Positions 34,853-46,969 of a DNA stretch of 64,000 bases are shown piece by piece (within the stretch, counting starts at the first letter, position 1; every line of letters begins with the position of its first letter). The notes under the pieces were generated by a model. That model did not search any database. It was given only the letters and a program-made list of their open reading frames with translations, and was not told where the DNA came from. The stretch lies in contig NC_030684.2 of the NCBI RefSeq assembly GCF_000004195.4, positions 106,779,929 to 106,843,928 of the forward strand, given 5' to 3'. This DNA is from Xenopus tropicalis. Its lineage: Eukaryota; Chordata; Amphibia; Anura; Pipidae. Made by a program: the position numbers and the translations under genes.

Positions 34853-37300
34853 TTTTGACTATTATAACTTGCCTGTGTGAAAAAGGGATCTGGATATGTA
34901 CAGGAAAGTGGTGGAAGTGAGCATCATACAAGCAGTAAGTACGTGAACTGGAACAAAAAAAAAAAAAAAGGAAACCATAGCATATAACTACTGCATTCTG
35001 TAGCTGTACATGAACACTATCCCCAAGTCCTGTAACGAACAGATTAGGAGTATAACTATCTGGTGTTTTAGTTGCCCTTTAATACAAGCATACCTGCAGA
35101 TAAAAGAACATGCAACATGAGGCCTCGGGTTTCATAGGGAGATTTATAGATCTGCAGTCTGTATATATTTAAAGGAGCAGTATGGCATCAGGATGATTAA
35201 TATGATGAATGAAATCAGACCAAATAGAAGACTACAGAGTTGGGAAGTTTGCCTTATTAGGCACTGGGAGTGTATGATTTAATGGCCACTAGGCTACAGG
35301 CTACTGGCAGCTTAAGGAAACCATCACATTTAACCCTGGAGTGGTATTTGGCATAAGATGATTTGCAAAAAGCCCTGAATATTCTAGGAACGTCAACGTC
35401 AGGACCTGGCACAGTCATAAACAAAAGCAGCCTTGTGTGTAGTCACTGAGAATGAATACTACAGCATTAAAGAAAACTATTTCAGTTAAAAGTATATCCG
35501 TAAATCAAGGGTACTGCTGAATTTGTATATTACATATTTTTCTGTCAGCATTCTAAGAGCTATTATCACATCCATTCGTGATTGATGGGTAGTGCTAAAA
35601 GGATTTCAGCAATGTAGTTACCACAGATGACCCATACAGTAATCCTGAGCGTTTATTTCTGTGAGCTGTTTTATAAAATCTCAGTTTAACATTTAAATGC
35701 CTTGCAGGGGAGAAAATGGCACCCATATGCTGCCCCCACTTATCCCTCTGAAGTGCCATGATTGCTCTTGGGCAGCGGGTAGCCTCTCTCACTGCACAAA
35801 TAGGACATAAAGGCACTGCCTACACAAACACATGCAGGTTTTAATATTTTAAACATAAAAATACAGTATGTTGCAATTAAAGGAGAACTAAACCCTAAAA
35901 TGAATATGGCTAGAAATGCCATATTTTATAAACAGAACTTATTGCACTAGCCTAAAGCATCAGCATCTCTATAGCAGCAGGTGTCACAGGAGTTCCCCAT
36001 CTTGGATTTTGTTAGAAGTGTCAGTGACACTGCACATTTTAAGTGAGCTTGGGCAGCAATTGAGAAGCTAAGCTTAGGTAGGGGTTGTCGCAAATTATCA
36101 AGCAGAAAATGAGGTTCATTGTTCATATAAACTGATGCTACAAGGCTCATTATTAAACTCTGATGCAAAATGCACTGGATTTAGAGTGGCCATGTACAAA
36201 AAAATATTAATAATGTACTAATAAGCTAATGACTTATACAATAACCAGGAGGATAACTGAGGATTTGCTGGTAGGGTTAGAATACTGGGGGCAGAAATAC
36301 CAGTGCAAGAGTCCCAGTTAACAGTTACTTTTACCTGCAACACCATTTGTACAAAGCATATCTGAGAAAGCTCAACAAAACTATTTGGAAAGTAAAATAG
36401 TTTGTAATAAGAGACCATATATCCCTTCATCTACAAGAACATAGAGAGCTAATTAATTATAAAACAGCCTAGAAATGTACTTTGAGAGAACTGTATTTTT
36501 ATTAATAGGGAAGATTTAATGTAAAGCAAATGTATCTTTAATTTACAAAATAATGATAAATAAGTGACAGCATTAATGATAATTTTACAACATTTCCAAT
36601 ATTTTGTGTTGCATTCAGATTTTGTGTAAAACATCCATTCGAGTAAGGCTGGGGTTGAATCTCTGGCCTGCAATTAACTAAAGCTACTCCCCCACTGGTT
36701 CATTTTGTAAGATCTAAAGGGAAAAAAACCCTGATAGCTTTGCTGAGCACATCGGCATTGCTAATAAAGCAGTGGTCCTATGGGAGATATTAAATACTGT
36801 GGTCTAAGCAAAGAAAGTCATTTTAAACCCATTAGCTGCTGGATGCAACAGAGTAAGTTGATTTTGGTAGAACAAAGAAGGACCAATATTAGATAAAGGT
36901 ACTGTACTTGGCTGTGCTGCTATTGTCAAAGGTATAAATAACTAATAAAATTCAATAATAAATAAAGTTCAATTATACACCCATTGTACAGCACTGTGGA
37001 ATATGTTGGTGCTTTATAACTATGAAGTAAACATAAATAATAATAATAAAAGGGACCAAATAATATAATAATAATATTAGGGATCAATTTGAGTGTTTCC
37101 AAATACCTATTTTTAGTTTTTAACTTAATGGGGCCAGTATAATCTTAAAATATTAGGAGCACATGCAAATACAGATCTTGTGACATGGTGAAAGAAAATT
37201 CATTGATGTCAAAGACATTGTCATGTTAATTGTTCGAGTTTATTAATTATTTGTTCATAGTCTAATGAAACAGATGAACAAGACAAAATTTTAATATTTA
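34853..37300. other. Non-coding; few repeats
   Basis: Contains a T2-type left end TTAAAGGAGAACTAAACCCT at about 35878 followed by a decayed body to about 36170, and a SINE-type tail (GTACAGCACTGTGGAATATG with ATAATAATAATAA) at 36968-37060. The rest is featureless AT-rich DNA. Confidence 0.5.
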
Positions 37301-37304
37301 CATA

Positions 37305-37625
37305 TAAAGGGGACCTGTCACTTAGCCATAAAAAACCTGTATTATTAAAGTTATTTTCAAATTAAGCATGAAACCCAAATATATTGCCTGCTCCGCCTCT
37401 ATGCCTAAGGCACAGCAATCGCTTTCATTTCTGCGCTTCACAGATTTCACTGCACTCCTCACATCCCACACCTCAATGTCTATAATGCTGTAGCCTGTAC
37501 CTGGGCATGAGGTCCTCCTTTATGGTGCATAAACATGATTTTGGATTATTGCAAAGTTTGCCTTGATAACAAATTCCACAAAATGGCTGCCACCTGCTTG
37601 CTGTTAGATTTTTGAAGTATGGGGC
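37305..37625. mobile_element. T2-like MITE fragment
   Basis: AAAGGGGACCTGTCACTTAG, then CTGCTCCGCCTCTATGCCTA and ACAAAATGGCTGCCACCTGC, correspond to blocks of the 20195-20711 element. The right end is not visible. Confidence 0.6.
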
Positions 37626-37789
37626 AGATTCTCAGACCAAAAATTCACCACATGGAGCATCAGCCTACGTATGGGGGTGTGTGAGTGCATGAATATAAAC
37701 AAATCCGCCATTAAGTGACATCCAAGGTCACAAAGTCAGTGGAGAAAGTGAATTGGGATTCCCTGTGAAAGAATCCAGTGATTTAACCA

Positions 37790-38312
37790 CTTTATATTTA
37801 ATTTTGAAATTTCAAATGGGGCTAGCCATATTCTTCATTTTCCAGGGTGCTACAGTATTGTTACCTGTGCTCTGACCTGTGAACTTCAGTCACACTTTAC
37901 TGCTGAGCTGCAAGTTGGAGTGAAATCCCCCCCCTCCCTTTCCCGCTCCAGGAGCCGATCAGCAGAACAATGGGAAGGGAGAAAAATAGCAGCTCCCAGT
38001 GAATAACAGAATAGCACTCAATAGTAAGAAATCCAAGTCTGGCTTGGGACTCCTCCAGTTACATGGGAGTAGAAGAAACAATAGGTTATCTGAAAGCATT
38101 TCTAATGTGTAGCACTGGCTCCTTCTGAAAGCTTAGACTGAGGCACAATACAATAAGATGGCTGCCTACACACCAATATTACAACTAAAAAAAAAAAAAA
38201 ATACATTTGTTGGTTCAAAAATAAAATTTTAGATGGTACAGTGAATTATTTGTATGTAAACAGTGTCATTTAGAAATAAAAAGCATACCATACAAATCAT
38301 GACACTATCCCT
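37790..38312. mobile_element. T2-like MITE, 'CTCCAGCAG' family, left-truncated
   Basis: AATTTTGAAATTTCAAATGGG, CAAGTTGGAGTGAAATCCCC, GTAGCACTGGCTCCTTCTGA and the end ATCATGACACTATCCCT before TTAA (38313-38316) match 14037-14608 and 48320-48751. The left terminus is missing. Confidence 0.75.
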
Positions 38313-38872
38313 TTAAATGAATATAGCTGTTATTTCCACAGAACCCATAAACAAGGATGTTATTAAATGAACATATTAACAGCTGAGGCAAGTGTTAATT
38401 GGACTTGCTGGAGAGTGTGATGGCCTCTTTTAAGGACCAAAGCCATAAGCAATTAATTGGCAGGACAAAAGGCAACCTACCCTGCATTTGCTTTAGTAGC
38501 AGAGTTAATGGCAAGGCTGACAATAACTCCCACATTCTCAACAAGAGTCTAAAGGCTTTCTAAAAATAACGAGTGGGAGATTAGTATTTACAATAGGCAG
38601 CTCAACCAGAAGGTAAAGTGCATGGAATGCTGTGTACATCAAACGCGTCTGGTATCATTTTGAGCTGAAAGCATTATGACATATTAACTCCAAGTACTGC
38701 AATGTACTGCTAACTACTTGGGCAATGTATGCTCCATGTATCCTGGAAAAACACCTGGTAGACTTCAGGCTGACTGGTTAACTTTTGTATTTATTCCAGG
38801 ATGACAATGAGTGCAAATACAGAATGCAAATATCTTCAATCAGACAGGGAAGAGGGACTAAAACAATGATAA

Positions 38873-39080
38873 TACAGGTGTATGTTCTGTGATCTACAAT
38901 ACTTGGGTTTACCAGATAAGGCCAAAAAAAAAAAAAACCCCGAAAAAAACAATTAGGACTGTTTTGCCTCCAATAAGGATTAATTATATCTTAGTTGGGT
39001 CAAGTACATGGTACTGATTTATTATTACAGAGAAAAAGAAAATAAGTAATTAGAATTATTTTGTTAAAATGGCATTCTCG
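38873..39080. mobile_element. 'ACAGGTAT' family MITE, degraded
   Basis: ATACAGGTGTATGTTCTGTG at the left, TCCAATAAGGATTAATTATA and AGTACATGGTACTGATTTAT inside, then CATTCTCGTAATTTGACC. The right terminus appears to be replaced by the hairpin at 39089-39182. Confidence 0.65.
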
Positions 39081-39088
39081 TAATTTGA

Positions 39089-39182
39089 CCGATGACCGGG
39101 GAATGCGGAAGTGCGGTGTGAATGCGTATGTACGCATTCACGCAGCACTTCCACATCCATGGCTTCATCGCGGTCAACCAGA
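39089..39182. repeat. Hairpin-forming inverted repeat
   Basis: GCGGAAGTGCGGTGTGAATG and then CGTA face TACG, then CATTCACGCAGCACTTCCAC, with a tight two-base centre; the flanks GACCG and CGGTC also pair. GC-rich against an AT-rich background. Confidence 0.6.
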
Positions 39183-39803
39183 AATCCACGGGGGATCGAC
39201 TGGTGGACCGAGATTGACATATTGGCCACCCCAGCATTACATGTACTCAGTACTTGCTCTGGCAGGCCAAAAGTACCACATGTAAAGTTTCACATGAGAA
39301 TATTGCAGTAATTAAAATACCTTATATGTACAGAACCATATGTTGCTGGTTTAGATACACCTAAACATATAATTTTGTAAAATCAAAGCAAATAAAAGCA
39401 AGCAACTATTTAATATACAAGTACCAACATGTTATTTTGTAAATTAAATGGTCTGTTTTTATTCTTCATGCTGCTTGTCCTGCCTACCATCCATGTATTA
39501 GTAGTTGGCTCTGCAGCAGATGTACAACTCCAAATTCTACAATCCAATTCCCAAAGCAAGTGCCCCAAGTCTTTATGGAGTTTCTCCTACTTTGGTTATG
39601 ATTGCTTTTGCTGCCCACCCTTGTTTGTTCTATTATCACTAATTACAAGAGCAGCTCAGGGCCTAATAATCAGCAGGCAGCACTGGTAATTAGCAGTAGG
39701 GAGAGCTTTGAAAGGCAGATTGCAAGTTGCATAAATAAAACCAACAACGAATGATTTAGTCTGGCAGAAACATGCAAAATAAAATGATGCAATGATGCCT
39801 TAA

Positions 39804-40115
39804 GCTGGGCATACACGGGCAGATCTACGGGTGGGTGATACCTACGGGTGGGCGATATCGGGGAGGCATGTAGGCAAATTGGATCATTTGGCCCTGGGGC
39901 CAAACAATCGAATTCTACACGCGGCAATGGGGCAGTGCCGATGCGGTCCCCGATCCGACGATTTTCTAACCTGCCCGATTGATATCTGGCCAATTTCAGG
40001 CCAGATATCGGTCGGCCAGGCCCCTCAGTTCTGCCCTTACACAGGCCGATAAGCTTCCAAATCGGTCCAAGGGACCGATATTGGCAGCTATAATCGGCCC
40101 GTGTATGGGGACTTT
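39804..40115. mobile_element. TTAA-site MITE, 'GGTCCCCATACACGG' family
   Basis: TTAA (39800-39803) is followed by GCTGGGCATACACGGGCAGA; the right end is GCCCGTGTATGGGGACTTTT. The interior has GATGCGGTCCCCGATCCGAC and GGCCAGATATCGGTCGGCCA. It directly abuts the hAT-like element at 40124. Confidence 0.8.
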
Positions 40116-40123
40116 TAGGTTAG

Positions 40124-40291
40124 GCCTGTCCAACCGGAGCCCCAGGGGTTAGATGTGGCCCTCCAAAAGGATCCCAGTAACAATACAGGCTCTACAGCCT
40201 TCACTATATGATATAATTTTAATTTGATCTGGCCCTCCAACATGCTGTAGAACATGTAATTGGCCCACTAGTAAGTTGGACAGCATTGCCA
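40124..40291. mobile_element. hAT-like MITE with near-exact 8-bp TSD
   Basis: Ends GCCTGTCCAACCGG and GTTGGACAGCATTGCC form an inverted pair. TAGGTTAG (40116-40123) and TAGGTTAA (40292-40299) are a near-identical 8-bp duplication. A related copy is at 41667-41854. Confidence 0.8.
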
Positions 40292-41289
40292 TAGGTTAAG
40301 TCCACAAGTGATTTTTTTTTTTTCTTTTTAAATATTTTTTTTTTTCTTTTTAAATATTCTCTCTTTGTGTAAGTTATTAGAAATGTTCAATTTGCGTGGT
40401 TGTTCTACAACTGCTCTCTTCAGTTCTAATTTCACCCTAGCAGTGCCCTGAAACCGGTTTCTTAACCTGAGTCCTCAGATGTTTCCCAGCATGCTATAAA
40501 CCTGTGTTTTAAGAATGTTTGAAGTTGTTGTACAGCAACATCTAAGAGGCCAAGGAAAAATTACATAAACGTTAAATACAGGATAATGTCACTGGCTTAG
40601 CTAATGCCTTCATTAGGGCTGGGGTAGTCTGGCTGTGGAAATAGACTTTTATTTCATTTACTGAATGCTCATGAGTGCGTTACAATATTTTGCACCAAAT
40701 GAAAAATAAGCCTGTAAGCCTTTTTGTGGGATCTTAAACAGGAATTCCTACTTTGATCGGCAGAGGGGTTTTACAGGACACAAAGAATTTCGACAGAAAA
40801 GGCAAAAATGAATTCTATTGGCAAGGCAAAGCATCCAAGAAGAGGTATAAACATCTCTGTTGAAGCACCGGAAAAACCTGGGAATCTAATTATACACTGT
40901 AATCATAAAGTTAGGAAATGTTAACCCCCCAAAAATGTTTGTTTAAATAAGTTTAAAAAAAAAAAAAATCTATGGTTTTAGTTTGTTTGAAAGCATTAAT
41001 TGGTTTCCAGTGTCATGAGCAGAAGTGCTAAAATCGTCAAGACAGATACTGCTTTTTAGTTTTACAAATAACTTTAAAAATTATTGAACATACTTAATGA
41101 GTGTATATTGAAAAGATGCTTAGAAGTACATTTTGTTTCATTAAGTAAAATATGCACATTCTCCTTATTAATAATGGCTACCTACATGTCAAACAACAGA
41201 TTTATGTAAGTGTACCAGTCTCCCAATTGGAACAAAAAAAAATGACTGCATTTAATTTAGCTGAGAAACATAAACCCAGATAATTGCTG

Positions 41290-41420
41290 TGTGAGCAGAG
41301 GAATAGCTCGCAGATCTAAGGCGCTGAGCTAAGCACTGGGAGGGAGGCCCAGGTTCGATTCCTGGTGTCAGCAGCTTCTGACCTTGGGCAAGTCACCTCA
41401 GGCTCCAAAACTTCCATTGT
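41290..41420 (+). repeat. tRNA-derived SINE
   Basis: A perfect RNA polymerase III B box GGTTCGATTCC lies at 41352-41362, inside a T-arm-like CCAGG/CCTGG stem. An A-box-like TAGCTCGCAGATCTAAGG lies at 41304-41321, about 30 bp upstream. GACCTTGGGCAAGTCACCTC downstream is a motif shared with CORE/MIR-type SINEs. The tail beyond GGCTCCAAAA is cut off. Not a functional tRNA. Confidence 0.8.
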
Positions 41421-41666
41421 TAGCTCTGCTGGGCTTTGATTTAGCTAGAGAAATATATTACTATTTGTTCTTATGCATAAAGATTGGCATAATATAAAAG
41501 TATTTTGCCTGTCTTTAATAAAAGGCCTGGTAAAATTGCAAAATTTTTCTAATGGACTAAATATTATTTTGCTTTGCTTATCTATCAAATAGTCTCTAAA
41601 AAGAACTCTCCAAAAGTGATCACAAGTATGTTTAGGTATGGACATAACGTTATAGTCTTTCTAGAG

Positions 41667-41854
41667 CAGGGCTGTCCAACTGGAGAGCCCCAGGCTGGAT
41701 GTGGCCATCCAAAGGATTTTTATCGCCCTAAGTCTGCTCAGAGACCCCCACATAAACTCCACTGGATGACACCATCATGTTAATGAATCTGCCCCTCCAA
41801 CATGTTGCATGGGATATAATTTGCCCACTACATGTAATAAGTTGGACCGCACAG
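41667..41854. mobile_element. hAT-like MITE
   Basis: CAGGGCTGTCCAACTGGAGA and GTTGGACCGCACAGC are inverted, decayed ends; flanks TTCTAGAG and CTCTAGGG are a plausible 8-bp duplication. Interior GATGTGGCCATCCAAAGGAT matches 40124-40291. Confidence 0.75.
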
Positions 41855-42095
41855 CTCTAGGGCACTCTTCAAAGTTGCAGTGATAAACCATTTAAATACC
41901 TTCCAATGACTACAATGTGAATCACATAAAGTAGGACACAGCTCATCATTATAATCCTAAACACAGATCTGTGCAAAAACTAATTCCTACTGTAGACACG
42001 AGGAAGCATATTTTTATTGTTTGGTTTGCAGTGTCCAGGTTGTTGCCCAGTAAGACGTATGTTTAAGAAGCAAACACTGAAAATTTAGAACTACA

Positions 42096-42735
42096 GTTAT
42101 GGTATCCATTATGCAGAAACCTGTTATCCAAAAAGCTCCATATTACAGTCCATTTTAATCAAACAATTCCAATTCTTAGAAATGCTTTCCCTTTTCAGTG
42201 TAATTATAAAACAATACCACAAACTTGATCCCAACTAAGGTATAATTAATCCTTATTGGAGGCAGAACAATCCTACTGGACTTTATTAAAGTATGAAGAT
42301 CCATATTATGCAAAGACCCCTTAAGGTCCTCATATGCGGGCCAATAGTAGCTGCCGATATCGGTCCCTTGGACTGATTCTGCAGCTAATCGGCCTGTGTA
42401 TGGGCACTCCCAACGGGCATGCCCGACCGATATCTGTCCTGAAATCGGCCAGATCAAGATCGGGCAGGGTAGAAAATCTAGTCAGAATTATAATGACGGG
42501 CATAGGCAAAGTCGGTCCAGGGACCGCATCAATGAACCAATGCGGTCCCCGGACCGACTTTGCCTATGCTTGTCACTATAATTGGCCCAAGGGCCAAACG
42601 ATTGAATTACCCTGGATTCTCCCAATATCGCCCACCCGTAGGTGGGGGATATCGGGAGAAGATCCGATCTGCCCGTGTATGGGAACCTTTATTCGAAAAT
42701 CGCAGGTCCTGAGCATTCAGGTTCCAGACCTGTAT
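42096..42735. mobile_element. 'ACAGGTAT' family MITE split by a TTAA-site MITE
   Basis: The left part (ATGGTATCCATTATGCAGAA, CCCAACTAAGGTATAATTAA, AAGACCCC) and the right part (TCCTGAGCATTCAGGTTCCA, then GACCTGTATACC) are the two halves of one element, separated by 42325-42690. Confidence 0.75.
42325..42690. mobile_element. TTAA-site MITE, 'GGTCCCCATACACGG' family
   Basis: TTAA at 42321-42324 precedes GGTCCTCATATGCGGGCC; the right end is GCCCGTGTATGGGAACCTTT. The interior has AATAGTAGCTGCCGATATCG and a long inverted pair around GTCGGTCCAGGGACCGCATC and GATGCGGTCCCC. It lies inside the element at 42096-42735. Confidence 0.8.
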
Positions 42736-42975
42736 ACCATTTCATAGCAAGCACCAGCAATAAAATACAGAGTGGTTGCTGCTTTGCTGTAAGTAAAACT
42801 TAGAATATTAAGAAAAAAGGGTAAATGTTTTAAATTCAGTTCCTGCAAGAATGAAATGCTGTATACATGTGTCACTGTGGTCGGTCACAAGAACCTAAGG
42901 CATTTCCAAACAGAGATAATAAAAAACAGGGACAACAACATAAGCTATGTATAGTTGGATACTGATCTATTTAGC

Positions 42976-42977
<2 letters not shown>

Positions 42978-43032
<55 letters not shown>
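42978..43032. repeat. (TA)n microsatellite
   Basis: About 27 uninterrupted TA units; likely polymorphic in length. Confidence 0.95.
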
Positions 43033-43035
<3 letters not shown>

Positions 43036-44510
43036 ACATTTTTTTTATCAGTAATGAGCAAAAACCCTATACTTTAGCCCTGGAGAGAAATGCTCTGGAT
43101 GCCCTAGTAATGCAGTTTATGCAAAAGTAATTTGATGAAAATGTTTTGCATTCCACTCTTTGGGAGACAGTCATGCAGAAAATTCATCCAAGAAAGCAAA
43201 GGTCTGCCAGATACTCCAAGCCTGGCACATTATCATTTCACTGGTGTTCCTGATGTTGGATAGCAAGACACAGAAATCAGCTATAGTGGAAAATGCACCA
43301 AAGTGCAGTTTATTTTATTTTTTTTCATGTGTGGCGCAATCACATTCTTTTGAGGTTCACATTTCTTAGCTTGTCATCAACAGTAGTAATGCCAAATAGT
43401 AATGCCGTTAATAAAGCTACAGATAAAGAAGCATTCATGCTGAAATGTACATTGTACTTGTATCAAAGAAAACAGTGTTCATTAACGAAGTCTCGAACTA
43501 TAAAGTAATGGAGAACAGAAGAGGTACAGATGCTCACTCCTGATGAATGTTATGCCAAAAAGCTTGAGTTATTTAACCTGTAGCCTATGTAATTTATAGC
43601 CATGGACTAGATCTTAAAGAACACATTTAAAAGTGAGAAGTCCAAATGTTAAATGTAAAGCTGACCATATCTGCTCATTTGGTGAGGTCACCAAACAAGC
43701 AGATCTTTACCTGATATGCCCACCTAATGTGCTGATCTGACTGTTTGGCCTGTCAGATCACAATTATGGAGACACATGCCATGGGAGCAAGCCTAAACTT
43801 GTTTGGGTTAAGGAAATGCATAAACCCTAATCATATTCCCATGGTACCATCTGTGACATGACATTTGGGGCTAAAACACAGGCTAAAAAGATCTATAATG
43901 CACTAACTGACTGCTATTCCATACTCCGTAAGGTTTATATAGCTTCATCTACCTACAGATACTGAATATTAGGCCATAACTACATATCTAATATATGGAA
44001 ACTGTTATGCTACTTAAATATCTACATGCCACAAGTGCCATACGCTTGTTTACTTATTTAATTAAGCCAGCCCATGATAATTATGGAGCACAAATAGCAG
44101 ATACAAGTTAACAACATTAAATACTGGGAAATGTTAAAAAAATAAATCAATAAATTTAGGGAAAACATTCAACTACTAGTCGGTGTATCTCCAAAAAAAT
44201 GCCTGTCTGCACCCAGGAGATAAAACTAATTATTTAATTCTTTACGAATATTAATTAAAAACAAATTATGTAGGTTGTAAAAGCATGGTCTTGCTCGAGA
44301 AAATGTAATTATGTTTCAAATATTTCAGCAAAGTAACTTAATTCTAGCAGGTAGCAGTACATCTGGTATGTTATATAAGAATCCCTGAAATACATGTGTT
44401 ATTTTTGTGCAGAACATTTAGTAACCCAAAAACAAGTTTTACAGTTTGCATGTATCAGTCCGTCATCTACAAAGGAAATTAATGGCAGAAACAATACTGT
44501 TTTTATTAGC
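43033..44510. other. Non-coding; one short MITE fragment
   Basis: A degraded 'GGTCCCC' family fragment lies at about 43660-43770 (CATTTGGTGAGGTCACCAAA, then GCCCACCTAATGTGCTGATC). Nothing else is recognisable. Confidence 0.5.
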
Positions 44511-44518
44511 TTGACCTT

Positions 44519-44755
44519 TGGCAAGGTCGCCAAGTGAGCGGATCTTCTCCCAATATGCCCAACTAATGGTGGGCAATATCGGGCTAATTCGATCGTTTAG
44601 CCCTAGGTCCAAAAAATCGAATTACAACGGTGGGCATAGGCACCGTCGGACCGGGGACCGCATCAATGAGCTGATGCAGTCCACAATTCAACAGGAAAAT
44701 TAAACCTGCCTGATCGAGATATGGCCAATTTAAGGCCAGATATCGGTTAGGGGGG
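44519..44755. mobile_element. 'GGTCCCCATACACGG' family MITE, internal fragment
   Basis: AAGTGAGCGGATCTTCTCCC, AATTCGATCGTTTAGCCCTA and GGCCAGATATCGGTTAG match the interior of 39804-40115 and 11484-11735. Both terminal repeats are missing. Confidence 0.7.
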
Positions 44756-46220
44756 GCCTGTAGGCTTTGCTTGTGATCTGTATACTACTTGCACAGTACC
44801 TCTGGTCACATTTATCTTAGGTGTTGGGGAAAACACTTTTTAAAATACTCTCTAACCTCATTCAAAGAAAGGACAACTACAACCACCAGCAAATAATTCA
44901 TACATTTATACCCTTTAACACATAATTAACCAACATATTATTGTGTACTACATGCAATGCTAGACATTATATTTTAAGTGTTTCCACCACCATTGCATTA
45001 TTCATCCGATGGCATACTGCGAGTGGATGAACTACAACCCATTGGTTTTCAGGTGGGCTTGCATGCAAACACAAGGGGTCAAAAAAGGCTCCATGGTCTC
45101 TGAAGCAAAAAAACACAAAAAATCCAGAGTATATAACCTCTGTCACCCCTAAGCAAATGTTTGTATGCCCAATTAAAAAAAAAAGAAAAGGGCACATTCT
45201 TTGTCTGCTTGCAGTTTGACAGTGGATGAAAGACATGACGGGTGGATGGAGGAGCCAAGTATTTATGTAAACGAGGCCTTAGTGTCCACATCTTTATGTA
45301 ATGAGAAAGAAGCAAACTCTAAATTCCCAAACCTTTCAGACTTTGCAAATATAGACACATAACTTTATAGTATCGGTCATTAATAAAAAGACAGAAAAAG
45401 ATTGGGCTCAGCATTTATCTCTGAGGTAATTTGTTTAAATGGCCTCTATAACATCAAGTATTCTTGTACAGGCAAATGCCTAAGCCAGCACTGATTTATG
45501 AGGCTTTTCAGTACATGCTTTGAGAAAACCTAAAGATTTATCAGACTTAGACGCTTATTTATCAATGGGTGAAAGTTAGAATTCAGCATTTGATAAATTT
45601 GCTTCTAAAAATCCCATAGTATAGTATGAATAGTAAAAGAAAGAGCTCTAATCTCACATTTTGATAACCTGCCCCTACAAGATTAAAGAGTATACAAAAA
45701 TCACAGAAAAAAACCCTGTCCTGTAAAGTATTTGGGGGGGGGGGGGGGGGCGGAGGAGATAGGCATCAACAGTAACAATTTAAATGTAATACTTCATAAA
45801 ACCATGCTGGCAATAATACATTTATAATTTGTAATACATAGAAAGGAAGTGCTAAAGATGGAAGCAAGAAAGGCTTCAGCAGCTTTTTCATTTTAATATA
45901 GCACACCTAAAACCTAAACACCAATAATGTCATGCCTATGCATGAGCCAACCAGATGTGGTATCTGTCCAATCGGCCAGCAGGCCAAAAAGATGTATATC
46001 ATACACATAATACACAGCATGGTTGCTTTATTATTGTTCCTCTTCTGCAGCCCCTTTTTCACATCCCCATATTCCGATACACCATACACAGGCCCAACTA
46101 CAGGTATTATGGATGTTAATCGGTATCATGGGGAGATCATAAACACAATAAAATTGGTATGAAACTGTTCTGTTTTTATCAGTATGAATATTGCTTAAAG
46201 AATAACATCTGTCCTGCAAC
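44756..46220. other. Non-coding, with poly-G tract
   Basis: No coding or mobile element recognised. A run of 17 guanines lies at 45734-45750, followed by CGGAGGAGA. Confidence 0.55.
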
Positions 46221-46231
46221 TGAAGATTTAA

Positions 46232-46965
46232 AGGAACAGTAATGTATAATGTACTGTTGCTTTGCACAAGTAAGTTGTGCGTTTGCTTCAGTTTATTTAT
46301 ATAAGCTGCTGTGTAGCCACGGGGGCAGCCATTCAAGCTGGAAAAAAGGAGAAAAGGCACAGGTTACATAGCAGATAACCGATCAACTCCATAGAATCTA
46401 TTCAGCTTATCTGCTATCTAACCTGTACCTTTTTTCCAGCTTAAATGGTTGGATACAGGTTGAAGGCACAAGATCAAGTATGTAGTTGCCCGTGTATCAG
46501 TCCCTTGGCTATATATTAAACAGAAGCAGTGGCATAACAGCAGGGCAACCGTCCCGTGAAAAACATACAACTTTTACCAGTGAAGGGAAACAGTACATAA
46601 TACAGGTATCGGACCCCTTATCCGGAAACCCGTTATCCAGAAAGCTCCGAATTACGGAAAGCCCGTCTCCCATAGACTCCATTATAAGCAAATAATTCAG
46701 AATTTTAAAACTGATTTCCTTTTTTTATGTAGAAATAAAACAGAACCTTGTAATTGATCCCAACTAAGATATAAATAATCCTTATTGGATGCAAAACAAT
46801 CCTATTGGGTTTAATTAATGTTTTATTAATTTTTTAGTAAACTTAAGGTATGGAGATCCAAATTATGGAAAGACCCCTTATCCGGAATACCCTTGGTCCC
46901 GAGCATTCTGGATAATGGGTCCTATACCTGTATATGATTTTGATAGACTTGGTGTTACTGTTATT
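46232..46965. mobile_element. T2-like MITE with nested 'ACAGGTAT' MITE
   Basis: TTAA at 46228-46231 and 46966-46969 flanks AGGAACAGTAATG at the left and TTGGTGTTACTGTTATT at the right, inverted ends. Interior GGCACAGGTTACATAGCAGA and TTTATATAAGCTGCTGTGTA are shared with 20150-21040. The insertion at 46602-46931 accounts for the extra length. Confidence 0.8.
46602..46931. mobile_element. MITE, 'ACAGGTATGGGACC' family, complete
   Basis: Ends ACAGGTATCGGACCCCTTAT and ATAATGGGTCCTATACCTGT are clear inverted repeats. About 330 bp, with low divergence from the copy at 29633-29930, and inserted within the T2-like element around it. Confidence 0.85.
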
Positions 46966-46969
46966 TTAA

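Noticed and set aside
41300..41372. Possible functional tRNA gene
   Set aside because: The B box is perfect but acceptor and anticodon stems do not form, and a SINE body follows; it is a tRNA-derived SINE.
42334..42747. 137-codon open frame
   Set aside because: It reads through a nonautonomous MITE and its neighbour; the same bases appear in many noncoding copies.
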